A stretch of DNA of 35,919 bases from a bacterium (GTDB taxonomy: Bacteria > Patescibacteriota > Patescibacteriia > Patescibacteriales > GWC2-42-12), in contig JAUSGE010000046.1 of assembly GCA_030649205.1 (NCBI GenBank), positions 1-35,919 on the forward strand. The letters are read 5' to 3'. The translations under genes and the position numbers were made by a program. The notes below the pieces were generated by a model. That model did no database searches. It was not told where the DNA came from and worked only from the letters and a program-made list of their open reading frames with translations. Numbering within the stretch: position 1 is the first letter of the stretch; each line of letters starts with the position of its first letter. This document shows positions 1-9,209 of the stretch, one piece after another.

Positions 1-140
1 CAGTGAGCCTTTTGTGCAATTGTTGCTTGTTCATAGGTTGAATGTTAATTATTAAAAAACATTCAACCTTATCAGAAAATCAGAATTTGGTCATTGTTCA
101 CTTTTATCTTTTAAATGTTCACTTTTATCTTTTTGATAAC

Positions 141-169
141 AGAGCCTGTCGTGAGCTTGTCAAACGAGC
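141..169. repeat. Dispersed-repeat-like fragment (gagcctgtcgtgagcttgtcaaacgagc) abutting the pilT stop
   Basis: Resembles the widespread GACAGGCTC/GACAAGCTC short repeat seen in many environmental bacterial genomes; only one copy in the window. Confidence 0.4.
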
Positions 170-1225
170 TTAAATTATCCTAAACTTCTCCAGCAATTCC
201 GGATTATTCATATGGGCTTGGGCGGTTTCTTTGGAGATGATTTTACTGTCGTACAGCCTTTTTAAATCATGGTCCAGGCTGATCATGCCGTCCTTGGAAC
301 TGGTTTCAATCACGGTTTTGATCTGGGCAATTTTATTTTCCCTGATTAAATTGGACACGGCCGCGGTGTTGGTCAAAATTTCTCTGGCCGCCAGCCGGCC
401 GCCCTGGGTTTTGGCAACCAGCCGTTGTGAAATTACCGCGGCCAGCGTCATGGACAACTGCATCCTGACCTGGGTCTGCTGATGCGGCGGAAAAATATCA
501 ATCACGCGGTCAATGGTCTGCGCCGCGCTATAGGTATGCAAGGTAGCCAAAACCAAATGTCCGGTCTCGGCCAAAGTAATAGTGGCGGCGATGGTTTCCA
601 GGTCGCGCATCTCGCCCACCATGATAACATTCGGATCCTGCCTTAAGACATGTTTTAAGCCATCGGCGAAAGACACCATATCAGTCCCCAACTGCCTTTG
701 GATGACTACGCTTTTATCATGTTTGAATCTAAACTCAATCGGGTCTTCCAGGGTGACGATGCTGCAGCTTCTATTTTGATTAATATAATTAATCGCGGCC
801 GCCAAGGTGGTTGATTTGCCGCAACCGGTTGGACCGGTTACCAAAATTAAGCCTTGCTGTAAATTCACCAAGTCGTAGACCACTTTCGGCATCAGCAGAT
901 CTTCCATGGTGGGAATTTTATCCGTAATTACTCTGGCTACCAGCCCGACGTTATCCCTTTCATAGAGCAAGTTCACTCTAAACCTAGCTTCAGCTTCATT
1001 CTCGTAGCCAAAATCTAATTCCTTATCGCTCATGAATCTTTTCTTTTGCACATCGCTTAACAGGGATAAAGACATCTGTTCAACGTCTTTTCTGGTCAAC
1101 AATTTTTTTGGTTCAATTTCATGCAGTTCGCCGTCTACTCTTAACAGAATTGGCGCGTTAACCACTAGATGAACGTCAGAAGCGTTTTTTTTAACCGCCA
1201 GCTGAAAAATTTCTTGAATATTCAT
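170..1225 (-). CDS. pilT: Type IV pilus retraction ATPase PilT
   Basis: Walker A GPTGCGKSTTLAA, GEMRDLETI, ASDVHL N-terminus, AETGHLVLATLHT. Confidence 0.96.
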   Translation of the reverse strand: MNIQEIFQLAVKKNASDVHLVVNAPILLRVDGELHEIEPKKLLTRKDVEQMSLSLLSDVQKKRFMSDKELDFGYENEAEARFRVNLLYERDNVGLVARVITDKIPTMEDLLMPKVVYDLVNLQQGLILVTGPTGCGKSTTLAAAINYINQNRSCSIVTLEDPIEFRFKHDKSVVIQRQLGTDMVSFADGLKHVLRQDPNVIMVGEMRDLETIAATITLAETGHLVLATLHTYSAAQTIDRVIDIFPPHQQTQVRMQLSMTLAAVISQRLVAKTQGGRLAAREILTNTAAVSNLIRENKIAQIKTVIETSSKDGMISLDHDLKRLYDSKIISKETAQAHMNNPELLEKFRII

Positions 1226-1229
1226 ATTA

Positions 1230-1258
1230 TTGACAAAAATTATTAAAAATGCTATAAT
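1230..1258 (+). promoter_or_regulatory. Sigma70-type promoter TTGACA-N17-TATAAT upstream of the prepilin gene
   Basis: ttgaca 1230-1235, 17-nt spacer, tataat 1253-1258; both hexamers perfect. Confidence 0.85.
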
Positions 1259-1285
1259 TCTATATTAATTAAATAAATTAATTTT

Positions 1286-1702
1286 ATGGCTAAAATTACT
1301 AATAATAAAGGTTTTAGTTTAACGGAAATAATGGTTGCAGCCAGCATTATCGGTTCAGTGGCTAGTTTGGCCGGCGCAAAATTAAATGACGCATTGCCCT
1401 TGGCGCGCGATGCCCAGCGTCAAGCCAACGTCCATCAGGTGCAAACCGCGCTTAATTTATATTACAATGATCATGAACAATATCCGGTTTCGGCCGGCAG
1501 CGAGCCAACGGCAGAAGGCTGGCAGTTAATCAAGAAAATTTTGGAGTCAGAAGATAATACTTACGTGCCGGAAATGCCTCAAGACCCCTTAAATACCGGC
1601 CAATATATTTTTAAATACTGGAGCGACGGGCAAAAATTTAAAATTACTTATGATACCGAAGACCCGCTGGACCGGTCGCCGCAAGTAGCCTGGGGATTGT
1701 AA
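1286..1702 (+). CDS. Type IV prepilin / pseudopilin-like protein
   Basis: GFSLTEIMVAASIIG prepilin cleavage/methylation motif, then a GspG-like region (LNLYYNDHEQYPV). Confidence 0.9.
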   Translation: MAKITNNKGFSLTEIMVAASIIGSVASLAGAKLNDALPLARDAQRQANVHQVQTALNLYYNDHEQYPVSAGSEPTAEGWQLIKKILESEDNTYVPEMPQDPLNTGQYIFKYWSDGQKFKITYDTEDPLDRSPQVAWGL

Positions 1703-1795
1703 AATATCTTAAACAGCTTCATCCGGCTCGAAAATTGTTTATAAGCGCATACAGTTTGCCGTTCGGATTAATTCCTTAATTTTACGAGCAGACAT

Positions 1796-1908
1796 ATGAT
1801 TTTTAGGCTGAATTTGCTGTTAAGAAAATGGCATGTTTGAGTCCCGCCGCGGCGGGACGAGTTTGCCATTTTTAGGCAAATTCAGCCGTGCCGATAGGCA
1901 AAAATCAT
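1796..1908. other. 113-nt nested long hairpin between the convergent prepilin and rnc genes
   Basis: 1796-1804 pairs with 1900-1908; 1806-1817 with 1876-1887; 1825-1833 with 1864-1872; apical palindrome gtcccgccgcggcgggac at 1841-1858. Confidence 0.85.
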
Positions 1909-1948
1909 CCTGGATGCGAGTAAATTCAAGAATTAATCCTTATATTTT

Positions 1949-2641
1949 TTACCAATTTTTATTTTTCAAACCTTCTTCGGCCGCGGCCACTTGCGCTTCC
2001 TGCTTGGAAGTGCCTTTGCCTTGAGAAATTAACTCGTCATGCAAATACAGCCCAACCACGAACTCCTTGGCATGATCAGGTCCGGACTCGCTTAAAACTT
2101 TATAGTGCGGCGTGATGCCGGAAGTTTCCTGGGATTTTTCCTGAAATTTTGATTTAGGATCAAGATAAAGCTTATTCTTCAAAATGTTGTCCAATTTGGA
2201 CAAAATGAAAGCTTTAACAAACTTTTTGGCCGGCTTAATGCCCTGATCCAGATAAATCGCGCCAATCACCGCTTCCATGGCGTTGGCTAAAATGTATTGC
2301 CGCGCCTTGGAATTTTTATCCTTGGATTCGCCCTTGGACAAATACAAATATTTCTCCAAACCCAGCTCATTGGCCACTTCGGCCAGCATCCGGTAATTCA
2401 CCAAGCTGGCGCGCCAGTTAGTCAGGTCGCCTTCCGGCGTGTCCATAAATTCATGGAATAAAATTTCGGTCACGATAATTTCCAAAACCGCGTCGCCCAA
2501 AAATTCCAAACGCTCATTATGATGCAGTTCAAAATCAGGGTGCTCGTTTAAATAAGAGCGGTGCACCACTGACTGCTTAAGCAGATCGGGGTTCTTAAAT
2601 TTTATGTCTAGAATTTCTTCCAGTTTGGCAAAGTCTTTCAT
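1949..2641 (-). CDS. rnc: Ribonuclease III
   Basis: [19 protein letters not shown] signature, C-terminal dsRNA-binding domain. Confidence 0.97.
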   Translation of the reverse strand: MKDFAKLEEILDIKFKNPDLLKQSVVHRSYLNEHPDFELHHNERLEFLGDAVLEIIVTEILFHEFMDTPEGDLTNWRASLVNYRMLAEVANELGLEKYLYLSKGESKDKNSKARQYILANAMEAVIGAIYLDQGIKPAKKFVKAFILSKLDNILKNKLYLDPKSKFQEKSQETSGITPHYKVLSESGPDHAKEFVVGLYLHDELISQGKGTSKQEAQVAAAEEGLKNKNW

Positions 2642-3135
2642 TGAGATAAATTATCAGCCGCCGCTTCTACGGCCGGCCCGCCTAGACTCGGCGAGGCCGA
2701 CTGCTCGGTTTTTTTAATGGAACCGGCCACATCTTTATAGATCGCGCCTAGCACGCCATTGACGAATTTGCCGGATGATTCGCCGCCGAAAGTTTTGGCG
2801 ATTTCAATGGCTTCGTTAATCGCGACCTTGGCCGGAATGTCTTTATTAAAGACCAGTTCATAAACCCCGATGCGCAGGACGTTGCGGTCAACGATGGTAA
2901 TCTGATCCAGCGGCCATTCAGTGGCGTACCGGCTGATATAGCGGTCAATTTCTGCCAGATTATCCGTTACGCCATTGATGATGGATTTAACAAAGCCATG
3001 GTCATTGAATTTGGGCGCGAACTGCCTAAAATTCAGCTCAATCAGCTTATTCAAATTTTGCGCTTGCTTGCCGTTAAAATCCCAGGAGAACAAGGTCTGC
3101 ATGGCGATAGTTCTGGCCAGATGTCGGTTGGACAT
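2638..3135 (-). CDS. nusB: Transcription antitermination factor NusB
   Basis: [25 protein letters not shown]-like and [26 protein letters not shown] motifs. Confidence 0.95.
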   Translation of the reverse strand: MSNRHLARTIAMQTLFSWDFNGKQAQNLNKLIELNFRQFAPKFNDHGFVKSIINGVTDNLAEIDRYISRYATEWPLDQITIVDRNVLRIGVYELVFNKDIPAKVAINEAIEIAKTFGGESSGKFVNGVLGAIYKDVAGSIKKTEQSASPSLGGPAVEAAADNLSQ

Positions 3136-3150
3136 AAACTTATTTTATCA

Positions 3151-3205
3151 ATCAGATAAAATTTTATGGCCGTAGAGCTTTGCTCGCTATAAAATTTTAT
3201 CTGAT
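3151..3205. other. Hairpin with a perfect 17-bp stem between rpmF and nusB
   Basis: atcagataaaattttat (3151-3167) is the reverse complement of ataaaattttatctgat (3189-3205); 21-nt loop. Confidence 0.9.
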
Positions 3206-3259
3206 ACTATATAATTTTTGAAAGCATTGAAAACTTTTTCTAAAAAAGTTGTCAAAGGT

Positions 3260-3478
3260 TTATTTCTTTTCTTTTTTTACTTTAGATTTAATCTTAAGGA
3301 CCTGTCTGCCTTTATAAGTGCCGCAGAAACCGCAGGCCGTATGCGGCAAAACCGCTTGGCCGCATTTGGGGCAAGAATTTAATTTAACTTTTTTTAAAGC
3401 CTGATGCGAGCGGCCGCGGCGGGCTTCGCTTCTGGATCGGCGTTTAGCTGGTACGGACATAGAAAATTTAAAAATCAA
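3260..3478 (-). CDS. rpmF: 50S ribosomal protein L32
   Basis: VPAKRRSRSEARRGRSHQAL and zinc-ribbon CPKCGQAVLPHTACGFCGTYKGRQVL. Confidence 0.96.
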   Translation of the reverse strand: MIFKFSMSVPAKRRSRSEARRGRSHQALKKVKLNSCPKCGQAVLPHTACGFCGTYKGRQVLKIKSKVKKEKK

Positions 3479-3559
3479 AAATCAAAATGCAAAATTTTAT
3501 TAAATAAATAAAAATAAGCCTGAATTTATGATTTATGGTTATTTATTAAAATTAACTTT

Positions 3560-3589
3560 ATTATAACTTAAAAAACTTGCTAAAGTCAA
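3560..3589 (-). promoter_or_regulatory. Sigma70-type promoter for rpmF-nusB-rnc (TTGACT-N18-TATAAT)
   Basis: Reverse strand TTGACT (3584-3589), 18-nt spacer, TATAAT (3560-3565). Confidence 0.7.
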
Positions 3590-3591
3590 GA

Positions 3592-4617
3592 TTAAACAAT
3601 CAGCTTGTCCTGCCCGCTCTTTTTCCGGCCCAGATGCGCGTAGGCCGTGTCCGTGGCCACGCGTCCGCGCGGCGTGCGGTCCAAAAAGCCGAGCTGCATC
3701 AGATATGGCTCATAGACTTCTTCCACCGTGGCGATATCTTCGGCCGTGGACGCGGCAATGGCCGACAGCCCGACCGGGCCGCCGTTAAACTTATCAATAA
3801 TCACTTCCAAAATTTTCCGATCCACCCAGTCCAAGCCCAGCTCGTCCACTTCCAAGAGGCTGAAAGCCCGCCGGCAATAATCCAGATTAATAGCGCCGTC
3901 GCCTTCCACCTGGCAGTAATCGCGCACCCGCTTTAATAGCCGATTGGCCACGCGCGGCGTGCGGCGGGAACGTTTGGCAATCTCCTCGGCCGGCTCGGCC
4001 GGCAAGGACAGGCTTAAAATTTTGGCGCTGCGCTCAATTATTTTTTTGATGTCTTGATCCTGATAAAAATCCAGATGATAGGTCATGCCGAAGCGGTCGC
4101 GCAAGGGCGAGGACAGCAAACTGATTTTGGTGGTGGCGCCGATGATGGTAAAGCGCGGCAAATCAAGGCGCAGAGTCCGGGCCGACGGCCCTTTACCGAT
4201 GATGATATCCAGAGCGTAATCTTCCATAGCCGGGTATAATATTTCCTCAATGGTTTTATTTAGCCGGTGGATTTCGTCAATAAATAAAATGTCACCGGCG
4301 TTTAAGTTGGTTAAAATCGCGGCCAGGTCGCCGGATTTTTCAATGGCCGGACCCGAAGTAATCCTGATGTTGGCGGCTAACTCATTAGCAATAACGTGCG
4401 CCAGAGTGGTTTTGCCTAACCCGGGCGGGCCGTATAATAAAACATGCTCAATGGCTTCTTTTCTGCCTTGAGCCGCTCCCAAAAAAATCCTAAGATTTTT
4501 CTTAATATTATCCTGCCCCACGAAGTCGGCCAGCTTCTGCGGCCGCAGAGTTAAATCCAGGGTTTTGTCGTCGCCCGCCTCCTCCGGCGCGATCAAGCGT
4601 TCGTTTATATCGGTCAT
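3592..4617 (-). CDS. ruvB: Holliday junction branch migration helicase RuvB
   Basis: [65 protein letters not shown]. Confidence 0.97.
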   Translation of the reverse strand: MTDINERLIAPEEAGDDKTLDLTLRPQKLADFVGQDNIKKNLRIFLGAAQGRKEAIEHVLLYGPPGLGKTTLAHVIANELAANIRITSGPAIEKSGDLAAILTNLNAGDILFIDEIHRLNKTIEEILYPAMEDYALDIIIGKGPSARTLRLDLPRFTIIGATTKISLLSSPLRDRFGMTYHLDFYQDQDIKKIIERSAKILSLSLPAEPAEEIAKRSRRTPRVANRLLKRVRDYCQVEGDGAINLDYCRRAFSLLEVDELGLDWVDRKILEVIIDKFNGGPVGLSAIAASTAEDIATVEEVYEPYLMQLGFLDRTPRGRVATDTAYAHLGRKKSGQDKLIV

Positions 4618-4682
4618 ACTGGCATTTTACCCGCTTACGCCTTTTTCGGCAACTCGCTTTCTTTATTAAATTAATTTTTATC

Positions 4683-5078
4683 TTATTTATTTAAATAAGT
4701 AATGGTAAACTGCAAAATCGCGGCGAATGATACCCAAAGCAAATAAGGAATCTGCGCATAAGCTATCCAGCGCGCCTGCGGCCAGATAACAGCTATCGCC
4801 CAGATTAGAGTGGCCAATATCAAGAGAATATCAATTGAGGCCAATAAGTTATTTTTGAGGCCGAACTGAATGGGCGTAAAAGCAAAATTAAAAATCAAAT
4901 TAAGAATAAACGGCAAAGCGATCATAAAAGTAATTTGTTTTTGCCAAGCCATTAAAAACACTTTGCCGAAAGAAATCGCGATCAGAACATAAAGAAACGT
5001 CCAGACCGGACCGAACAGCCAGGCCGGCGGCGACCACGAAGGCTTGATTAATTGCGAATACCAGTTGTAGGCGTTCAT
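4683..5078 (-). CDS. TspO/MBR family membrane protein
   Basis: KPSWSPPAWLFGPVWTFLYVLIAISFG, multi-TM, YLLWVSFAAILQF. Confidence 0.9.
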   Translation of the reverse strand: MNAYNWYSQLIKPSWSPPAWLFGPVWTFLYVLIAISFGKVFLMAWQKQITFMIALPFILNLIFNFAFTPIQFGLKNNLLASIDILLILATLIWAIAVIWPQARWIAYAQIPYLLWVSFAAILQFTITYLNK

Positions 5079-5163
5079 ATGTTGGTTATTTATTATATTA
5101 GATACTACAATTATATCATTTTCAAATAAACCAACGCGACTAACTCGTCGGCTCTAGTATTTA

Positions 5164-6549
5164 TTAATTGTTGTCTCCTTTCTCTATTATTTCCTCAACC
5201 TTCTTTTTTGCCTCATCCGATAATTCTTTGGCCTTTTTTCTAGCTTCGTGAGATTTAATCACTAAATCAGATATTTTTTGCTGAATTTCTTTTGATAAAA
5301 TCGGAACTTTAAATTTTCTAAGATTTTTTGCATAAATATATGGTTGCGCCAATCCACTTTTATTCATTTCGGCTTGCATTCTTCCGACGGATGAATTTAA
5401 AGCAAAGCCTAAATATACTGGATTTATTTTATTCTTATCCGCTCTAATTAAATTTATAAAACTTCCTATTGCAATATTTTCTTCTTCTAAATAATTATGG
5501 CAAAAACCAAGATTAGCTCCGACAGAATAATACAAAATGTCATATTTTCTTATCAGATAAATTTTATTTTTTTCGTCATTAAAAAATTCTTTCGAGACTC
5601 GTGGCTCATCCGGATCGGTTAGAAATGAATAATCAATAACCTTGTCTTTTATCCACTTCTGAGAAAAAAATTTAATTTTTCCATCTACGGAATATGGCGG
5701 TTGATTTCCGTTATTTATAAAAGAAGTTATATTTTCTAAAAAATCCCAACCATTCTTATAGTTTTCAATTTTTTTTATTATATATTTATATTTGGAATGG
5801 AAATATTCAGCATCAATACGATTAGCATTTTTTACCTCTGACAAATTAACGACAGAAAATAAACTTTTGTCTGTTTCAAAATCTTTTAGTCCCAATTCTT
5901 CCAAAAGAAAACTTTCAGCTTGCTGGTATAATTTCTCTGATCGTTGGAAACTCTCCCACGAATCATTGGATAACTTTTCAATTTTCTTTTGGACATTCAT
6001 TGGCAAAATGGCAATTTTCATTTGTTTTAATTCCTCCGCGTTAACATTGGCCTGATTTACCGCTCGCCGTAAAAATTTTTTTATCTGCCTTAAACCATAT
6101 TTTGAATTTAAAAAAATATTCAGGTAGTCCGGCAAAATTTCCCCATATTCTTTGGTTTGTAATCTAATAAGATAAGATGCAAACGTTGATTTAATATCTA
6201 ACTTAAATATTCCAGTTCTGCCGACGAATTCTTCCGAGTTAACGCGATTGAATAAAACATCATTTTTTTCCAACTTAAAATTATCAAATATTTTATCGGA
6301 AATATCCGCGAATCTGACCCGGTCATTAAATAAAAAGGCGTCGTCAATGTTGTTCATCTTAAACATCGGGTAGCCTTTTTTCTCGTCGTTCATATCTAGA
6401 GACAATCCGTATTGGCATTTTTTTAAAATTTCGCTGATCGGTTTCCAGTTTCCTTTAGTAAAATCAATAAAATACTCCGGCTGATAATATTCGGCATCCA
6501 GCCGCAGAGCGCCTTCAAGTTGAGATTTTTGGATGATAGAATAGGCCAT
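5164..6549 (-). CDS. Restriction-modification specificity subunit (HsdS-like, two TRDs)
   Basis: Two repeated target-recognition halves (RLDAEYYQPEY... / RIDAEYFHSKY...) each followed by a helical spacer (QKKIEKL..., QQKISDL...). Confidence 0.88.
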   Translation of the reverse strand: MAYSIIQKSQLEGALRLDAEYYQPEYFIDFTKGNWKPISEILKKCQYGLSLDMNDEKKGYPMFKMNNIDDAFLFNDRVRFADISDKIFDNFKLEKNDVLFNRVNSEEFVGRTGIFKLDIKSTFASYLIRLQTKEYGEILPDYLNIFLNSKYGLRQIKKFLRRAVNQANVNAEELKQMKIAILPMNVQKKIEKLSNDSWESFQRSEKLYQQAESFLLEELGLKDFETDKSLFSVVNLSEVKNANRIDAEYFHSKYKYIIKKIENYKNGWDFLENITSFINNGNQPPYSVDGKIKFFSQKWIKDKVIDYSFLTDPDEPRVSKEFFNDEKNKIYLIRKYDILYYSVGANLGFCHNYLEEENIAIGSFINLIRADKNKINPVYLGFALNSSVGRMQAEMNKSGLAQPYIYAKNLRKFKVPILSKEIQQKISDLVIKSHEARKKAKELSDEAKKKVEEIIEKGDNN

Positions 6550-6550
6550 A

Positions 6551-7273
6551 TTATCTTGATTCTGACATAATAATACTCATTTTTTCTGTTTCTAAAGTTT
6601 TTTCTATAAAATCTTTCAACACATCAAAATGCAAAAAATCAACGCAAAAATACTGTGATGTAAATGCATTTTCTTCACGCCACCTATACCAATAATCAAA
6701 GCCAAAAATAGAGTGTTTGACGGATTGTTTATTATTTAAATCGTTGACATTTTCTATTTCATAAATTCCGCTGACGCCGCCATAAACAACCAATGGATAA
6801 TATATCCCCCTTATACCTTGTGCATATTTGAAAAAAAGTAATGATTTAGCAGCTTGAGTAAATGCTAAAAAAACGTCACTATTACCAGAAGAATCATACA
6901 ATTTAGATATTTTATCTCTAACAAGATAGTGATGAACAGAATTAGTTCGTGTGAAAATACCGTCCTGATAAATACTATTTAATATGATCGCCTTTTTGCT
7001 CTTATCTTTATCATTACGGTGCAATCTGAATGCAATCTCATTTTTAAAGTATTTACATTCTATAAATAAAAAAATGAAAAAATTATTACCAGAAAAATTA
7101 ATATCAACTCTTTTTTTTGCAACAATATCAATTTCTCGAGGTTTCCCCGTTGTATCATCATAATAATAAGAGCTTAACTCAACATCCCACTTTAAACTCT
7201 CCAATAATTCTACAACTTTAATGTGTAAATTATTGCCACTCTTTTCAATTATTTTTTCTAGATTTTTTTCCAT
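6551..7273 (-). CDS. Putative PD-(D/E)XK nuclease-like protein inside the RM operon
   Basis: REIDIVAKK...FFIFLFIECKYFK resembles a D-x(n)-E-x-K restriction-endonuclease core; located between the methylase and S genes. Confidence 0.5.
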   Translation of the reverse strand: MEKNLEKIIEKSGNNLHIKVVELLESLKWDVELSSYYYDDTTGKPREIDIVAKKRVDINFSGNNFFIFLFIECKYFKNEIAFRLHRNDKDKSKKAIILNSIYQDGIFTRTNSVHHYLVRDKISKLYDSSGNSDVFLAFTQAAKSLLFFKYAQGIRGIYYPLVVYGGVSGIYEIENVNDLNNKQSVKHSIFGFDYWYRWREENAFTSQYFCVDFLHFDVLKDFIEKTLETEKMSIIMSESR

Positions 7274-7276
7274 AAT

Positions 7277-9205
7277 TTAAAAATTAACCTTTTGATCATT
7301 CGCGAACTTCCCAAACTCCTCCGCAATCTCGTCTAAATCATGATCAATAATTTTCTTCCCCTCCATATTAAACATAACATTGCCGTCTTTGTCTTTTCTA
7401 TAAATATATTCTCCCGACGAATCTTTTCCGCCTTTTTTTGAAACCGCCATGAAAATTTGATAGTCTTTGGGCGCTTCCTCGCCTTCTCTGAATTTCTGTA
7501 AAAACATAACAGATGTTTTTGCACCGGTGTGCGGCTTAAAAGTATTGCCGTGCAGGCCGACAACCGCCAACAGCCTGGCCTTATTTAAAATAAATTTTCT
7601 TACATATTCCATCTGCGTATTATTCAAAACTCCCTGCGGCAAAACTATAGCCATGCGCCCGCCAGGTTTTAAAAAATTTAAATCTCTTTCAATAAAAAGA
7701 ACATCGCGCGAAACTTTATTTTGATGCTTTGAAGTTTTTTCAAAATCTTTATTCCACTTAAAACCGAGGTCATACTTATTAAGCAGGATTCCTTTAATCT
7801 CTCCGGCAAAGGGTGGATTGGTTAAGACAATATCAAAATTAAAATCGCTCATTTTTTCCTGATTACGCCTATTTTCTTCGCTGTCTTTAAATGTCCTTAA
7901 AAACGGGCGAAAGCGCGTTCTGGTTTCTTCATTCCAAATTTCCGAGTCAAGAGAATTGGCGTAAGTTACATTAGTCTTTCCGTCTCCGGCTATTAGCATC
8001 ATAGCTTTACCGATTTTTACCGAGCGCGGGTCAAAATCAATGCCAAAAAGATGCTTTTCCGCATAGTCTTTTTGCTTTACGTCGGTACTGCTGCCGTATT
8101 TTTCTTTGGTCAGTTCATTTTGCCACACATATTGCATGGCATGGAGTAAAAAACCGCAGCTTCCGGCCGCCGAATCAATAATAAAATCTTTTGAAGCCGG
8201 GGCTAACATTTTTACCGCCATATCAATAACGTGCCGCGGGGTAAAGTACTGACCCTTTTCACCCTTCGCGTCCAAATTAATAAGATATTCAAAAGCGTCG
8301 TCAATAATCTGGAGATTTGAGCCGAAGAGCCTATGCTTTTGCAGGAGCGAAACCGCCGGCACGACAACATTCTCCGGTATTTCTATTTCGTCATTGGCTT
8401 TAAAAACATCGCGCCATTGGCTTTTGGCATCTTCAAACAGGCGCGAAAGATTATTTAGATTTTCCTTATTCGTCGCTCCGGCGATTATCCTAAATCGCCT
8501 GTTTTCATTTCTGGGAGTTTCAATTTCATCATAAAGTTTCGCGTAAATCAGTTTAAATATTTCATCAAAAGAATCAACTCCGCAATTGGCTAAAACGACT
8601 TCCTGCAAATCATAAATCAGCTGTTTTAAATTTAAAATTTCGTCCAGATCTTCGTAAGCAATCTTCTTGGAGCGTACATCCTCCACGGTTTCATTAAATT
8701 TTGGAATCTCTATAAGATCTTCAAAAAGGTTCGGATCGGTTCTTAAAATATTATTTTGAATTTTCCCATCAGTTAAAACCAATATCGGCGCTCCGGTGGC
8801 GTTGGCATAACTTTTTAGCTGTCCCAATCCGTCTTTAACGTCAGGCTTTTTCACTTCAACCATTAAATACGGAGTTTTTCCATCATCGCGATAAATAACA
8901 ATATCAGCCCTCTTTTTCCCTACCTCCCTGCCGAATTGCACATCAACTTCAACATCAATCCGATCAAGCGGATATTTATAAAAATTGATCAATTTATAAA
9001 CCATTAATTGGCGAATGATTTCTTCCGGCTTGGCGACTAAATTTTTACTTCTCTTTAAGCATTGTAAATAATATTTCCCGTCTTTTTCTGAAAAATCCAA
9101 AACCTGCTCCGGGCTTATTTCCTCAAATACGGATAACCCGTATTGCATATCGGTATTCTTAAATATTTTACCAATAATTTCACTGGCTAATTTTTGATTT
9201 GCCAT
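7277..9205 (-). CDS. Restriction-modification fusion: N-terminal PD-(D/E)XK (HsdR_N-like) plus N6-adenine methyltransferase (HsdM-like)
   Basis: N-term VDVQFGREVGKKRADIVIYRDDGKTPYLMVEVKKPD; methylase motifs DSAAGSCGFLLHAM and FDIVLTNPPFAG. Confidence 0.88.
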   Translation of the reverse strand: MANQKLASEIIGKIFKNTDMQYGLSVFEEISPEQVLDFSEKDGKYYLQCLKRSKNLVAKPEEIIRQLMVYKLINFYKYPLDRIDVEVDVQFGREVGKKRADIVIYRDDGKTPYLMVEVKKPDVKDGLGQLKSYANATGAPILVLTDGKIQNNILRTDPNLFEDLIEIPKFNETVEDVRSKKIAYEDLDEILNLKQLIYDLQEVVLANCGVDSFDEIFKLIYAKLYDEIETPRNENRRFRIIAGATNKENLNNLSRLFEDAKSQWRDVFKANDEIEIPENVVVPAVSLLQKHRLFGSNLQIIDDAFEYLINLDAKGEKGQYFTPRHVIDMAVKMLAPASKDFIIDSAAGSCGFLLHAMQYVWQNELTKEKYGSSTDVKQKDYAEKHLFGIDFDPRSVKIGKAMMLIAGDGKTNVTYANSLDSEIWNEETRTRFRPFLRTFKDSEENRRNQEKMSDFNFDIVLTNPPFAGEIKGILLNKYDLGFKWNKDFEKTSKHQNKVSRDVLFIERDLNFLKPGGRMAIVLPQGVLNNTQMEYVRKFILNKARLLAVVGLHGNTFKPHTGAKTSVMFLQKFREGEEAPKDYQIFMAVSKKGGKDSSGEYIYRKDKDGNVMFNMEGKKIIDHDLDEIAEEFGKFANDQKVNF

Positions 9206-9209
9206 ATTT

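Noticed and set aside
231-779. Plus-strand ORFs of 83 and 65 aa inside pilT
   Set aside because: Antisense shadows of a well-conserved gene; no family resemblance.
3577-4471. Plus-strand ORFs opposite ruvB
   Set aside because: Antisense frames of high-GC codons in ruvB; low-complexity, no start signals.
5164-9205. Classical complete type I RM system
   Set aside because: No HsdR translocase ORF is present, and the methylase has its own N-terminal nuclease domain.
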